The notes: generated by a model from the sequence alone, not told the origin. Shown: positions 1 to 9,131, numbered from the stretch's first letter. The stretch is 64,000 nucleotides of DNA from Bacteroidales bacterium UBA3743 (GCA_002371265.1 DFGT01000031.1:62001-126000); one strand, 5' to 3'. Made by a program: numbers and translations.

Positions 1-417
1 CTAAAATAATGCAGCGTCTATTTTTTTTGTCATTTTTCCGTATCTTCAAACTTGTTATATACAAATGCAAAAAGAGGAAACAGAAAACGCACCTCTACAA
101 ATACAACTCATTCGTCGGTGCTGGAAAACATGTCATGAATGACTCTGAAAACAGCCCAACGCTAAAAACAAAAAACAAAAGAAAACACATGCCGTTTTCT
201 GCGGTTTATGTTTTCTCTGTTAAGAGTTTTCAAAAACAAACTTGTTTGTGAGTTTTCCAAGCATCAAAATGCTGTTTTTCTATTTAAATACATAATGAAT
301 AGACATCCAATTCTTGTTCACAAAAGAGTCACCACCAATATCAAAAAGTAGACGCCACAAATGATGCAGCGTCTTCTTTTAAAGAAAAAGTTTCCTCATA
401 TTATTCCTGACTTGTCG
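1..417. other. Intergenic region, no supported gene
   Basis: An AT-rich stretch downstream of the minus-strand DUF2442 gene. An open frame at 9-251 (+) has a poly-Phe/Lys composition, no recognisable family and no promoter, so it is not called. The word ATGCAGCGTCT occurs at about 9 and again at about 363. I see nothing else definable here. Confidence 0.5.
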
Positions 418-666
418 CTATGCTACAACACCATATTCGTAAATACAGTCACTAGCAAGATCAATTTCTTCATTCCAAAAAAGACAAGTGCGACTAGAAT
501 CTAACTGGACTTGCTTAAATAAGCCACAAACATCCAACAGGGGACGAAATGAAGGTAACGTCTTTATGTCGTCCATAACGTCATACATGACTTTATATCC
601 ATCATCAAACTCTACATAGAGCATATAATTGTCAAGAGCTTGATAGTCCTTAATTCTTGGAATCAT
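418..666 (-). CDS. DUF2442 family small protein
   Basis: An 82-residue protein with the DUF2442 pattern: an opening basic/proline segment (MIPRIKDYQ), a central F-DDGYK motif, a Leu-rich middle with a conserved F after 'LLDVCGL', and a late W-NEEIDLASD segment. Members are small alpha/beta proteins often found beside DUF4160 proteins in toxin-antitoxin-like pairs; the molecular role is not established. The start codon overlaps the end of the upstream gene (650-1444) by 17 bp, so the two are translationally coupled. No DUF4160 partner is visible. The family assignment is good; the role is open. Confidence 0.75.
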   Translation of the reverse strand: MIPRIKDYQALDNYMLYVEFDDGYKVMYDVMDDIKTLPSFRPLLDVCGLFKQVQLDSSRTCLFWNEEIDLASDCIYEYGVVA

Positions 667-1444
667 AATTTTCTTCCATCAACGTTTGTTCATAATACCA
701 CGAATCATGACCTTCACCAATCTTCAACACTCTTTCTATCAGCTCTGCATATTCATCATCCGTCAACACGAGTTCTTTCAGCAAAGGTATCAAACCCTTC
801 CCGTCTTCTCCTTCATAAAAGAATAGTGAATTGCTGATTCTCGCGCGTTGGCTTGCACGCGGTTCACGGCTAAAACCGTCTCTGTGACACTTCTTTCCCG
901 TCTGACTAATCTCTGTATCCAGACACTCAAAGATCGGGTCTGGTTCCACGTCTACCGCATCATACATCGCCACCACCTCTTCTTCCGGAATCGAGAACAT
1001 CTTCTCATAGCGAAAACTTGTCTTAGCCCCACGTCTACCTATCTCCTTTGCAAACATTCGGGGATGAAGAGAATCTTTGGGATTTGCCAAAACAGCAAAA
1101 AAGAGATTTTGGAGGATTGCGTTATAGTATGAGCAATCCTGCACATCATAAGGTTTGAAATTCTTCAGAATTTTGTCGAGAAACTCGATGTCGAAGATTT
1201 CCGTCGGCACTTTGCCATGTTGCATCAGCCGTCTGACTTTGACCATTCTGACCAACAACAACCTCACAAGAAAAATCATCTCTTTTCTCTCCACATGATC
1301 TTTTTCTTGCACTGTCGCCACTGTGTAGCGCGAATCAACTAAACTTGGGAACTGGAACACTACCCTTCCCCTCTCGATTGCGGCAAGGATATTCTCAAAT
1401 CCTGCCATAGTTTCATTTATCATATTTTTGTACTTTAAATCCAT
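650..1444 (-). CDS. Solo fragment resembling type IIG (Eco57I-like) restriction enzyme
   Basis: A 264-residue protein. From about residue 100 it follows a segment of the roughly 1000-residue Bacteroidetes Eco57I-type restriction-methylases: a YYNAILQNLFFAVL helix, then FRYEKMF, then a degenerate version of the 'PFLNGGLFECLD' motif (here EPDPIFECLD), then DGFSREP and SLFFYEGEDGKGLI. The methylase motifs (NPPY, S-adenosylmethionine loop) and the nuclease domain are absent, and the frame closes with a normal stop. It is therefore either a decayed relic or a domain kept for another job, not an active restriction enzyme. It lies immediately upstream of, and overlaps, the DUF2442 gene. Similarity is from memory of the family; the N-terminal 90 residues are unassigned. 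Confidence 0.55.
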   Translation of the reverse strand: MDLKYKNMINETMAGFENILAAIERGRVVFQFPSLVDSRYTVATVQEKDHVERKEMIFLVRLLLVRMVKVRRLMQHGKVPTEIFDIEFLDKILKNFKPYDVQDCSYYNAILQNLFFAVLANPKDSLHPRMFAKEIGRRGAKTSFRYEKMFSIPEEEVVAMYDAVDVEPDPIFECLDTEISQTGKKCHRDGFSREPRASQRARISNSLFFYEGEDGKGLIPLLKELVLTDDEYAELIERVLKIGEGHDSWYYEQTLMEENYDSKN

Positions 1445-1462
1445 GTTTATCCATCCGATAAC

Positions 1463-1483
1463 GGGCAGGTTCGAAACCTGCCC
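1463..1483. repeat. REP-like palindrome (GGGCAGGTT/AACCTGCCC)
   Basis: A 9-bp perfect stem with a 3-nt loop. It belongs to a family with further copies near 25209, 25483 (degenerate), 27854, 35195, 47843, 52714 and 56024, all intergenic. Confidence 0.7.
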
Positions 1484-1527
1484 CTATGGAATGGTTTCTG
1501 CTATGGCTAATCAGCCATCACACGATA

Positions 1528-4500
1528 TCATTTCTTAGAACGTCCAGTAATTCTGTCGATCAGCTCCTGTTGTTCTCTCTTCTTTCTCTCCTCTTCTGTC
1601 TCCTCATGTGGAGCCTCTGGAGCTGCTGACTGTTCTTCTGGAGCTACCTCTTCCTCTTGCTTTTTCCTCTTTGAACGACGGCTCTCTTTTGGCTCTTCCG
1701 GTTCATCCACAGCTGCAGGTGTTTCCTCCACTTGCTGTTGAGGTTTCGACTTACGGCCAGTGATTCGTTCGATCAACTCCTGCTGTTCTCGCTTCTTTTT
1801 CTCCTCTTCTGTTTCCTCATGTGGAGCTGGAGATGTTGCAGGAGCTGCTTCTACAGGAGTCGGCTCCTCTTTCTTCTTCTTTGAGCGACGGCTCTCTTTT
1901 GGCTGTTCCGGTTCATCCACGGCTACAGGTGTTTCCTCCACTTGCTGTTGAGGTTTCGACTTACGGCCAGTGATTCGTTCGATCAACTCCTGCTGTTCTC
2001 TCTTCTTTTTCTCCTCTTCTGTTTCCTCACGTGGAGTCGCAGGTGTTGCAGGAGCAGCTTCTACAGGAGTCGGCTCCTCTTTCTTCTTCTTTGAACGACG
2101 GCTCTCCTGAGGTTCAGCAGAATCTGCATTCTCACTTATAGGAGCAGAAGTTTCCTCAGGAGCTGCCTCTTCTTTCTTTCTTCTAGAACGTTTTTTCTCC
2201 TTTGGTTCTGTTTGCTCCTCCTGTTCGATTTGCTCGGTCTGTTCCACCTGTGGTTCTGGCTGTTCTTCATTTGTGGCGGCAGTCTGAGGTTCAGCAGGAG
2301 TTTTCTCCTCCTGTTTAGCCTTTGAAGTACGACCGGTGATTCTGTCGATCAGAGCCTGGCGTTCCTCTTCCTCCTTGCGACGTTGGATTTCTTCCTCAGT
2401 CAACGCATTGTCTATAGATGGTTCCTCATCTTTTCTTCTTCTTGATCGTTTCTTCTCCTTAGGCTCAGTACCCTCATCGACTCCTGGAGAAGTTTTGTCA
2501 GGAGCAGTAGGGTCTTTCTTCTTGAAGAGACGTCTCACTCCCTTCGTTTCAGACTGTTCCTCCTCACTTATTACAGCCGCTGAATCTGCAGTAGCCACAC
2601 CGTCAGTCTGCTTCTTTTTACGACCAGTGATTCTATCAATCAAAGCCTGACGCTCAGCTTGCTTCTGCAGGCTGTCGAGCACGACAGACGAAGCCTCCGC
2701 AGCAGTACGAAGTTTCTCCAAAGAATCCGTCATCTTCACCATATCCTCATCCACAGTATCCTCCATAGCCAACAATATAGAATCCCATGGAGCGGCATCA
2801 AGCTCCTCTATCACCTTACGTCTGTTGCGAGTATAGAATTTGATATGGCCAAGTGGCTTATTATCCGGAGCCGACGGCAAATACTTGGCGCGGATCTTCT
2901 TTTGGCGACGTTTTTTGTAATAGATTTTGATTTCTCCCGTCGCAAGATATTCAAGATTAAGCTCTGTCATCACCGAGTCGACGAGGGTGTCGATAGCTGA
3001 ATATTGAGGCAAAAGGACCATCACAGAATCTACGACATCGTTGAGCAATACTCGTCTGTATTGGGTATTGCCGACAAGATCCATGATCTTCTTTGCGATC
3101 ACTCTGCCTGTATCCACACGGTCGTAGAATCTTTTCTTATAGAAGTAGCGCTGATGCCAGTAATACATGAAGAAATCGTAGTCGTAGATAAATTTGAATT
3201 TACCTCGGTCATAGTGGACCTCATTCAGATAGCGACACTTTGGAATCTTGATTTTTGCAACGATCTCTTCACCTTTTCCTTCCTTCTGAGCCTTTTCCGC
3301 CTCTTTCAACTCCTCCATATTTCGCATTTCCTCCTCAAGTTCAGCCAACTGCTGAGCAAGAAGAGTACTGTCGAGAGCGGCATACTCCTTTAGCATCTCG
3401 ACATCAATATCCTCCGCCAAAGAATCCAAATTAAGCGAGTCTGGGATAGATTCATCCACGACAGATGTTGTGTCATTCTGTTGTGTCGAGTCCTTAGCGG
3501 CCAAAGCAGCAGCTGCAGCCTCTCGTTTTTTCTTGATGATAGCCTCGATAGTTTTGCGAGTCTGCAATTCTTTCTCGTCAATAGGTTCCTCAATAGTAGG
3601 TTCTGGCTCAAGTTCACCATTGAGCATCTCATCCTTGAGGATTACGACCGGAAGTTTTTTTCTTCTTCCGTTTTTATTGGCAAATTCAATAGCTGCGCTA
3701 TCTCCCGCAGCGACAAGTTCAGCAAGTTCAAACAAGTCAGCGTTGGCCTCTTCCTCCTCTTCAAGTTTTTCAAGGCGTTTTCTCTCCTTTTCCTCAGCTC
3801 TTTTTTGGGCTTTTCTGACTTTATTCTTGCCCTTCATGATTCTTTCCGCCTCTTTTCTGGCTCTTTCGATTGCTTCTTGCTGCTGTTTCTCAATCAAGGC
3901 CTGTTTTTCTTCCTCCTTAAGTTTTTCATTTTCCTGAATTTTACGGAGTTCTTCTGCCTCTCTACGCTTAGCCATCTGCTCAGCATGTATCAGACGTTTT
4001 TCGGCAAGTTCCTCACGTCTAGCAGCTTCTGCCTCTCGTTTTGCGGCACGAGCTCTCATCTCCTCTTCACGGCGTTCACGTTCACGTTCACGGGCTTGGG
4101 CTTTTCTCTCAAGCTCTTTAGCCTTCATCTCACGTTTTTTCTTGGCTTTTTCCATACGGAGTTGCTGCTTTTTTGCACGTTCCTTAGCCTCGCGCTCACG
4201 TTGAGCCTTTTTTATTTCCTGAGTACGTCTCATCTGTTCAGCACGTTGCTCAGCGGCTTTCTGTTTGGCAGCCATAACAGCCTGACGATGAGCGGCCTCC
4301 TGCTCCTTCTCCTTTTGTTTAGCCTCCAAAGCTCTTTGACGTGCGGCTGCTTTTGCCTCAGCTTCCTGACGCTTCCTAGCTTGCCAATTCTCTCGTTGCT
4401 TTTTTTTCTTTTCTATTTCTTTTTGACGAAGTCTTTCTCTCTCTGCTTTCTGTCTTGCTATCTTCTCTGCTGCAGCCTGTTTCTGACGGGCAGTACGTTC

Positions 4501-5007
4501 TGCTTCACGTTCACGTGCTAAACGCTGGCGTTCTGCGACAGCTTCCGCACGACGTTTCTGCTCTTCACGAATTTGCTGTTGACGGATTTCTCTTTCCGCA
4601 CGAAGTCGTTCTGCTTCAGACGCATACACGGGTCCTGCCTCTTCAGCCTCTTTCTTTTTTTCCTCTGCCTCACGAAGTTCACGGGCACGCTGGATGCTTT
4701 TCATCTGTTCCCTGCGTCGTGCCTCCTCCTGAAGATGTCTTTTCTGAATTTCCGCTTTTTTCTTCTCCTCTTCTATACGTTCGGCCTCTTTTTTCTCTTT
4801 TTCCTCTCTTTCTTCCCTCAACCGACGCTCTTCAGCCTCTCTTCTCTTTCTCTCTTTACGTGATAGTCGCCTCTCTTTTGGAGCCTCCTCTTCATTATCT
4901 TCCGCCTCATTCTCAACAGTTTGCACATCAGCATCTTGGGCATTCACCAGTTGTGGCAGACACCCAATGCTAAACAGCACAAACAATATGAGTATTATTT
5001 TTTTCAA
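1528..5007 (-). CDS. Secreted coiled-coil protein with RITGR repeats
   Basis: A 1159-residue protein. A Sec signal peptide spans residues 1-23 (ends in VNAQ). Residues 28 to about 440 are an almost uninterrupted Lys/Glu/Arg/Ala-rich heptad region, very probably one long coiled coil. Acidic linkers follow. About residues 590-720 form a distinct globular stretch rich in Tyr, Phe and Lys (KCRYLNEVHYDR onward). The C-terminal third is low complexity and carries five copies of a (A/E)LI(D/E)RITGR motif. Two of them lie in 70-residue units that are nearly identical at DNA level (period 210 bp, near 1751 and 1961). I do not recognise the family. A role at the periplasmic or outer surface is inferred only from the signal peptide. 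A TAnnTTTG-type box sits at 5072-5079 on the minus strand. Confidence 0.75.
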   Translation of the reverse strand: MKKIILILFVLFSIGCLPQLVNAQDADVQTVENEAEDNEEEAPKERRLSRKERKRREAEERRLREEREEKEKKEAERIEEEKKKAEIQKRHLQEEARRREQMKSIQRARELREAEEKKKEAEEAGPVYASEAERLRAEREIRQQQIREEQKRRAEAVAERQRLAREREAERTARQKQAAAEKIARQKAERERLRQKEIEKKKKQRENWQARKRQEAEAKAAARQRALEAKQKEKEQEAAHRQAVMAAKQKAAEQRAEQMRRTQEIKKAQREREAKERAKKQQLRMEKAKKKREMKAKELERKAQARERERERREEEMRARAAKREAEAARREELAEKRLIHAEQMAKRREAEELRKIQENEKLKEEEKQALIEKQQQEAIERARKEAERIMKGKNKVRKAQKRAEEKERKRLEKLEEEEEANADLFELAELVAAGDSAAIEFANKNGRRKKLPVVILKDEMLNGELEPEPTIEEPIDEKELQTRKTIEAIIKKKREAAAAALAAKDSTQQNDTTSVVDESIPDSLNLDSLAEDIDVEMLKEYAALDSTLLAQQLAELEEEMRNMEELKEAEKAQKEGKGEEIVAKIKIPKCRYLNEVHYDRGKFKFIYDYDFFMYYWHQRYFYKKRFYDRVDTGRVIAKKIMDLVGNTQYRRVLLNDVVDSVMVLLPQYSAIDTLVDSVMTELNLEYLATGEIKIYYKKRRQKKIRAKYLPSAPDNKPLGHIKFYTRNRRKVIEELDAAPWDSILLAMEDTVDEDMVKMTDSLEKLRTAAEASSVVLDSLQKQAERQALIDRITGRKKKQTDGVATADSAAVISEEEQSETKGVRRLFKKKDPTAPDKTSPGVDEGTEPKEKKRSRRRKDEEPSIDNALTEEEIQRRKEEEERQALIDRITGRTSKAKQEEKTPAEPQTAATNEEQPEPQVEQTEQIEQEEQTEPKEKKRSRRKKEEAAPEETSAPISENADSAEPQESRRSKKKKEEPTPVEAAPATPATPREETEEEKKKREQQELIERITGRKSKPQQQVEETPVAVDEPEQPKESRRSKKKKEEPTPVEAAPATSPAPHEETEEEKKKREQQELIERITGRKSKPQQQVEETPAAVDEPEEPKESRRSKRKKQEEEVAPEEQSAAPEAPHEETEEERKKREQQELIDRITGRSKK

Positions 5008-5071
5008 AATTATCCTTCTATTTTTCTATGATATCGAGCACACAAACTTCATGCAAGTTATCACTAAACTG

Positions 5072-5079
5072 CAAATATA
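5072..5079 (-). promoter_or_regulatory. Bacteroidetes -7 box for the coiled-coil gene
   Basis: Reads TATATTTG on the minus strand, matching TAnnTTTG, 65 bp before the start codon at 5007. No exact TTTG -33 box was found. Confidence 0.4.
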
Positions 5080-5161
5080 AAAAAAATCACATAAAATTCT
5101 TAAATATATCAAGAATTAATATGTTTTGCGTTCACTTCATACTGCAATGCGAAACAAAAAA

Positions 5162-5189
5162 GCCGTCCAACGGAATTTCGTTGGACGGC
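5162..5189 (-). terminator. Intrinsic terminator of the Cys/His-rich lipoprotein gene
   Basis: A perfect 11-bp inverted repeat (GCCGTCCAACG and its complement) with a 6-nt loop. On the minus strand it is followed by TTTTTTGTTT. It lies 29 bp beyond the stop codon of the gene at 5218-5694. Confidence 0.9.
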
Positions 5190-5217
5190 AATTCTCACTT
5201 ACTAAAAAGATCACTCT

Positions 5218-5694
5218 TTAATTCGCATTTTGATGATGTCTCTTCTTAAAGAATGGAATGTGGTTTCTTTGATCAAGAAGCTGCTTTTGCTCTTCTACAG
5301 ATAGTTTGTCGAAATTAGCCCACTTCTCTTCCATCTCTGCCTTCTTGGCTTTTCTCTCTGCCTCACGAGCATCAATTTCAGCCTTTCTTTCAGCGATCAA
5401 AGCTTTTTGTTCCTCGACAGAAAGACTGTCGAAATTCATCCATTTTGCCATCTTCTCAGCCATCTCTGGATTCATCTGATGATGACGTGGCCCTCCACGA
5501 TGTCCTTCTCCACGGCGTGGTCCGAACTCACCATCCTCGTGTCCGTGGTGACGTGGTCTGTCTCCTCTGTCACATGGCTTGTCACACTTCTGCTCACACT
5601 GAGCCCCTTCCTGATTACATTTACAATTGCAGTTACAACAAGATGTCGCAAACAGCATGCTTACTACAGCTACAATAGAAAATACCTTTTTCAT
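5218..5694 (-). CDS. Cys/His-rich lipoprotein
   Basis: 158 residues from the ATG at 5694. The upstream in-frame ATG at 5748 would put 18 non-signal residues ahead of an otherwise perfect lipoprotein signal. The signal MKKVFSIVAVVSMLFATSC has its lipobox Cys at 19. Directly after it comes CNCNCKCNQ with further Cys pairs, then an Arg/Gly/His-rich linker (GHEDGEFGPRRGEGHRGG). The remainder has two copies of a helical unit, FDSLSVEEQKALIAER and FDKLSVEEQKQLLDQR, separated by a charged helix. The Cys and His clusters suggest metal binding in the periplasm, with a helical hairpin reminiscent of Spy/CpxP-type proteins, but no family match is certain. A strong terminator follows. Confidence 0.75.
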   Translation of the reverse strand: MKKVFSIVAVVSMLFATSCCNCNCKCNQEGAQCEQKCDKPCDRGDRPRHHGHEDGEFGPRRGEGHRGGPRHHQMNPEMAEKMAKWMNFDSLSVEEQKALIAERKAEIDAREAERKAKKAEMEEKWANFDKLSVEEQKQLLDQRNHIPFFKKRHHQNAN

Positions 5695-6004
5695 ATCTGA
5701 GTTTTTTTGGCATAAAAAATTAATTGCAATTCTAATGAAAAAAATCAATGGACAAAGCGAATATGACCAAATTTTAAGATTTTTTAAGATTTTTTCATAT
5801 CTTTGTGGAAATCCATAAAGAAAATGGAAATTTTATATCCATCAATGTAGTTATGTCTGATTGACTTGACGCTATTCTTCGAATAACGACAAACTCAGAA
5901 ACGAAGAACACACACTTCGCATTCTGCCATTGGTAAAAACAGAATTTTTATTTTCATTTATTATTACAATTGGACTTTGGATTTGTTTGTGTTGAATCAA
6001 ATTT
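5695..6004. other. Divergent intergenic region with a plus-strand promoter box
   Basis: Separates the minus-strand lipoprotein gene from the plus-strand kinase gene. A TATCTTTG box (TAnnTTTG) is at 5798-5805, leaving a leader of roughly 190 nt before 6005. No gene or repeat was recognised. Confidence 0.4.
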
Positions 6005-6892
6005 GTGAAGACTATGGAGCAACTTTACACATCATTTTCAGAAAAGCTTGACCAATTGATGCTTAGCCAGGAACTTATGGACGACCTTCCTCGTATCTAT
6101 ATTCCGTTGGCAAATATCATCAACGTCGGTTTTGGTTCACGTATGCAGGTGATTGGCGTGAATGGAGCACAAGGAGCGGGGAAAAGCACATTCTGCCAAC
6201 TTCTCAAATTGGTGTTGGAAGAAAAATTCGGCAAAAAAGTAGCTTCATGGAGTATCGACGACTTATATCTAAGCAGAAAAGAGCGTAAGAGACTTTCAGA
6301 AGAGGTCCACCCTCTGCTGATGACACGCGGTGTGCCGGGCACTCACGATGTGAAATTGGGTCTTGAGATCATCAATTCACTACGCAACGCTGACAAAAAC
6401 ACAGTGACAATGATTCCTCGATTCAACAAAGCCATTGATGATGTATATCCAAAATCTGAGTGGACTAAATTCGTCGGCAAACCAGACGTGGTCCTGATTG
6501 ACGGATGGTGTATAGACGCCACAGCTCAAGAAGATTCAGAGCTAATAACTCCAGTCAACGAATTGGAAGCGACTGAAGACAAAGACTGTGTATGGCGCCG
6601 CTACGTCAACGACCAATTGAAGACTACATACAAAGATCTGTTCGACACTATCAATTTCCTTGTGATGCTACAGATTCCTTCCTACGACAAAGTGTTTGAG
6701 TGGAGAAATCTTCAGGAAGAAAAACTGAGAATCAAAAACCAAGGAAAAGAGGCAACCCATATAATGACTCCAGACCAGGTGCGACGCTTCATCGCCCACT
6801 ACGAAAGAATAACCCGCCACATTCTTGCAGAGATGCCGGAACGTGCTGACATGCTTTTCAAGGTAAACGACAATCATAGACTTTATATTTAA
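6005..6892 (+). CDS. P-loop kinase, D-glycerate 3-kinase-like
   Basis: 295 residues from GTG at 6005; an ATG at 6014 is an equally good start. The Walker A loop GVNGAQGAGKST is at 51-62, an IDDLY motif at 84-88 supplies the Asp pair, and VLIDGWC lies near 160. The order (P-loop, DDxY, IDGW, C-terminal RRFIAHYERITRH) matches the plant-type D-glycerate 3-kinase / E. coli YggC family of the PRK/CoaA superfamily. The expected reaction is ATP-dependent phosphorylation of D-glycerate to 3-phosphoglycerate in the cytoplasm. Substrate is inferred from the family only. The glycosyltransferase gene begins 14 bp after the stop, so they are probably one operon. Confidence 0.75.
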   Translation: MKTMEQLYTSFSEKLDQLMLSQELMDDLPRIYIPLANIINVGFGSRMQVIGVNGAQGAGKSTFCQLLKLVLEEKFGKKVASWSIDDLYLSRKERKRLSEEVHPLLMTRGVPGTHDVKLGLEIINSLRNADKNTVTMIPRFNKAIDDVYPKSEWTKFVGKPDVVLIDGWCIDATAQEDSELITPVNELEATEDKDCVWRRYVNDQLKTTYKDLFDTINFLVMLQIPSYDKVFEWRNLQEEKLRIKNQGKEATHIMTPDQVRRFIAHYERITRHILAEMPERADMLFKVNDNHRLYI

Positions 6893-6906
6893 GATTCCAA
6901 ATCGAG

Positions 6907-7845
6907 ATGTTGAAGCAGAGCGTGTCGGTTGTGATACCGATGATTAACGAAGACAAAAGCATTGAAAAGGTGATAGACAACGTCATCTCTTCATTGGAAA
7001 ATTCGTCTCTGGTTCAAGAAAAAGAGGTGATTGTCGTTGGCAGGGATGCTTTAAGCAAACAGGCTGAAGAATTACGTACGAATTACCATAATATCCAACT
7101 GTTCATTACCAATTCGCACGCTTCTTTCCCTGAAGTTGCAAACAAGGGGTTGTTCAAAGCTTCGGGCGACATAATTGTGCTTTTGACAGAGGACACTCTC
7201 CTGCCAACAGACTATTTCGATGTCGTAATACCGCAATTTGAAAAGAACAATATGTTCGCGGCAGGAGTCGTCGCAAGATATCCCGCGACTGGAGAATCAA
7301 CAAATTGTTATGTCCCGATTCTAACCCCTCGCCACGTCAACTATAAAATAGGAGAAGCGACATCAGCATGCTACACATTGACATTCGACCGCAGCAACGT
7401 CGCTCTATCAAGAGAAAAACTCCTTCAACTTGGAGGATTCAATCTTCTGTTTGCTCCAGATTGTAGCGGAGACATCGACTTGTTTTTACGTGGATGGTTA
7501 CGTTGCTGGAAATCATATTTCTTAACAAACACACATTGCGACCTGCTCAACCCTGCAACCAGTCCACTTTTAAGGGGAGAGACAACAAAATCACAAACAG
7601 AGAAAGAATATAACGATGTCCTTCTCCGACGTCTTTTTCTTCCACGCAAACAACAAGCACTGCTATTCATACACAATCTGTTGCTGTTCATAATGTCGTT
7701 GATTCTGCCACTTGACATTTTCAAGCCAACAAGAATGGCAGGATTCAAATTCATCAACAATTTCAAGAAAATACTCTCGTCGAAAAGATGGAGATATTCT
7801 TCATTCGACATTGATTTGCAGATGCTAAAACAGAGATATTTTTAG
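6907..7845 (+). CDS. Family 2 glycosyltransferase
   Basis: 312 residues. The N-terminus VSVVIPMINEDKSIEKV is the GT-A/GT2 nucleotide-sugar fold opening. ANKGLFKASGDIIVLLTEDT follows near residue 90, with TEDT standing in the place of the usual DxD. A GGFN motif near 178 and a GDIDLFLR acceptor-site segment near 189 complete the fold. A hydrophobic stretch at about 255-275 (LFIHNLLLFIMSLIL) suggests membrane association. Likely transfers a sugar to a surface polysaccharide or lipid carrier; donor and acceptor are unknown. Just downstream of the glycerate-kinase-like gene. Confidence 0.8.
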   Translation: MLKQSVSVVIPMINEDKSIEKVIDNVISSLENSSLVQEKEVIVVGRDALSKQAEELRTNYHNIQLFITNSHASFPEVANKGLFKASGDIIVLLTEDTLLPTDYFDVVIPQFEKNNMFAAGVVARYPATGESTNCYVPILTPRHVNYKIGEATSACYTLTFDRSNVALSREKLLQLGGFNLLFAPDCSGDIDLFLRGWLRCWKSYFLTNTHCDLLNPATSPLLRGETTKSQTEKEYNDVLLRRLFLPRKQQALLFIHNLLLFIMSLILPLDIFKPTRMAGFKFINNFKKILSSKRWRYSSFDIDLQMLKQRYF

Positions 7846-7930
7846 TATTGTCAATTTAACAACACTTATTTCGCATTATTAAAAAATTTCCCTATTTTTA
7901 GGAAAAATTTGAACATTAAATTTAAGGGAC

Positions 7931-8992
7931 ATGAAGAGAGAAATGAAAAACTTAGGAATTTGCGGCATATTGGCATTGTCACTTTTGACCGGTTGTTCGG
8001 GAGGTGCGCAACGAGTGGAAGCCGTAGACATTGATGTACCCCAGATTTTCGGAATGAAATCTGAGTTTGTTCCTGCAGGTGGTGAGGCTGTAATCTATGG
8101 TTCAAGTCTTACTGATGCCAAAGTATACTTCGAAACACAATTCTATAACGATTCCGTTCAGGCGGAAGTTATTTCCTCGCAAGACGACAAGATTGTAGTG
8201 AGAGTGCCAGACAAAGCATGGACAGGAAAGATAAAAGTGAGAAACCTTGCGGGCGTTGCGACATCTAATTTTCTATTCAGAGACGAGCGTAACATCATCA
8301 TTGATTTCGACACGCACCACCAGACATGGGGAGGAATAGTTCCTTTTGACCAGAACGGCAATTTGGTTCAGGGTCAGATTGAAAACGATTCTATCGTGCC
8401 TTATAGTGGAAAACTCATAGAAGGATGCTCAGGTAAGTTCGGTTTGCTACATGGCACATACCCAGCCAAACATCCATACATTTACATAAACGACCTATGG
8501 TTCCAATACATGCACGGAGCAGATGAAGGTGGACGTGGAGCTGTATCAATTGCTGGTCTGCCTTTCTACGAACAAAAAATCGAAGATTTAGTATTGAAAT
8601 TTGAGTGCAATATTCCAAAAGAAGCCGCTTACAAAGGAATCGCGACTGAGTTTATCGCCGGATACAAATCTGCTGAGCCAGACAAAATCGGACGTACGAT
8701 CTCGCCTATCTGTCGTTGGGAGCCATATAAGAATGACAAGAACTACTTTATTGCCGGACAGAATGGAGGAAAAGATTTGTCTAACGGATTCTATACAGAT
8801 GGTTGGGAGACAATCACAATTCCGTTGACTGCGTTCAATTACGTCTACAATCAGGATCAGCCCAAAGAGGATCTGAAATTAGATCTGACTAAGGCTGTCA
8901 ACTTCTCTGTTCTAGTGTTTGGAAAGCCTGAGACAGACGCAAATGTGATGATCGCTTTCGACAATTTCCGTATTGTGCCGAAATCAGAGTAA
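7931..8992 (+). CDS. Surface glycan-binding lipoprotein, IPT/TIG domain
   Basis: 353 residues; starts possible at M1 or M5. The lipobox LLTGC places the lipidated Cys at 22. Residues about 38-115 form an IPT/TIG immunoglobulin-like domain (GGEAVIYGSSLTDAKVYF, then a VRVPDKAWTGKIKVRN strand set). The rest is a beta-rich C-terminal domain ending in NVMIAFDNFRIVP, the pattern of SusE-position / SGBP-B-like glycan-binding proteins and their stand-alone relatives. A polysaccharide-binding outer-membrane role is expected. No SusC/SusD pair is adjacent, so it is an orphan relative of a polysaccharide utilisation locus. A strong terminator follows at 9024-9057. Confidence 0.7.
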   Translation: MKREMKNLGICGILALSLLTGCSGGAQRVEAVDIDVPQIFGMKSEFVPAGGEAVIYGSSLTDAKVYFETQFYNDSVQAEVISSQDDKIVVRVPDKAWTGKIKVRNLAGVATSNFLFRDERNIIIDFDTHHQTWGGIVPFDQNGNLVQGQIENDSIVPYSGKLIEGCSGKFGLLHGTYPAKHPYIYINDLWFQYMHGADEGGRGAVSIAGLPFYEQKIEDLVLKFECNIPKEAAYKGIATEFIAGYKSAEPDKIGRTISPICRWEPYKNDKNYFIAGQNGGKDLSNGFYTDGWETITIPLTAFNYVYNQDQPKEDLKLDLTKAVNFSVLVFGKPETDANVMIAFDNFRIVPKSE

Positions 8993-9023
8993 CTAAATGA
9001 TCGTAACTATAAACGAAAAGGAC

Positions 9024-9057
9024 AAAAACCTGTAAGATTAATCTTGCAGGTTTTTTT
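9024..9057 (+). terminator. Intrinsic terminator after glycan-binding lipoprotein
   Basis: A 14-bp stem (AAAAACCTGTAAGA with its near complement, one G-T pair), 4-nt loop, then seven T residues. Confidence 0.9.
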
Positions 9058-9131
9058 GTTAATTATCCATACATATTCCTGTTCGACCCCACTTTATCGT
9101 AAATATTATACTCATTCTTGCAAAAAGATTG

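Noticed and set aside
9..251. 80-residue open frame at the left edge
   Set aside because: Low-complexity Phe/Lys composition, no promoter, no recognisable family.
3481..4521. 346-residue plus-strand frame
   Set aside because: Antisense shadow of the Lys/Glu-rich coiled-coil gene; its Phe/Ser/Leu composition is the expected mirror of Glu/Lys codons.
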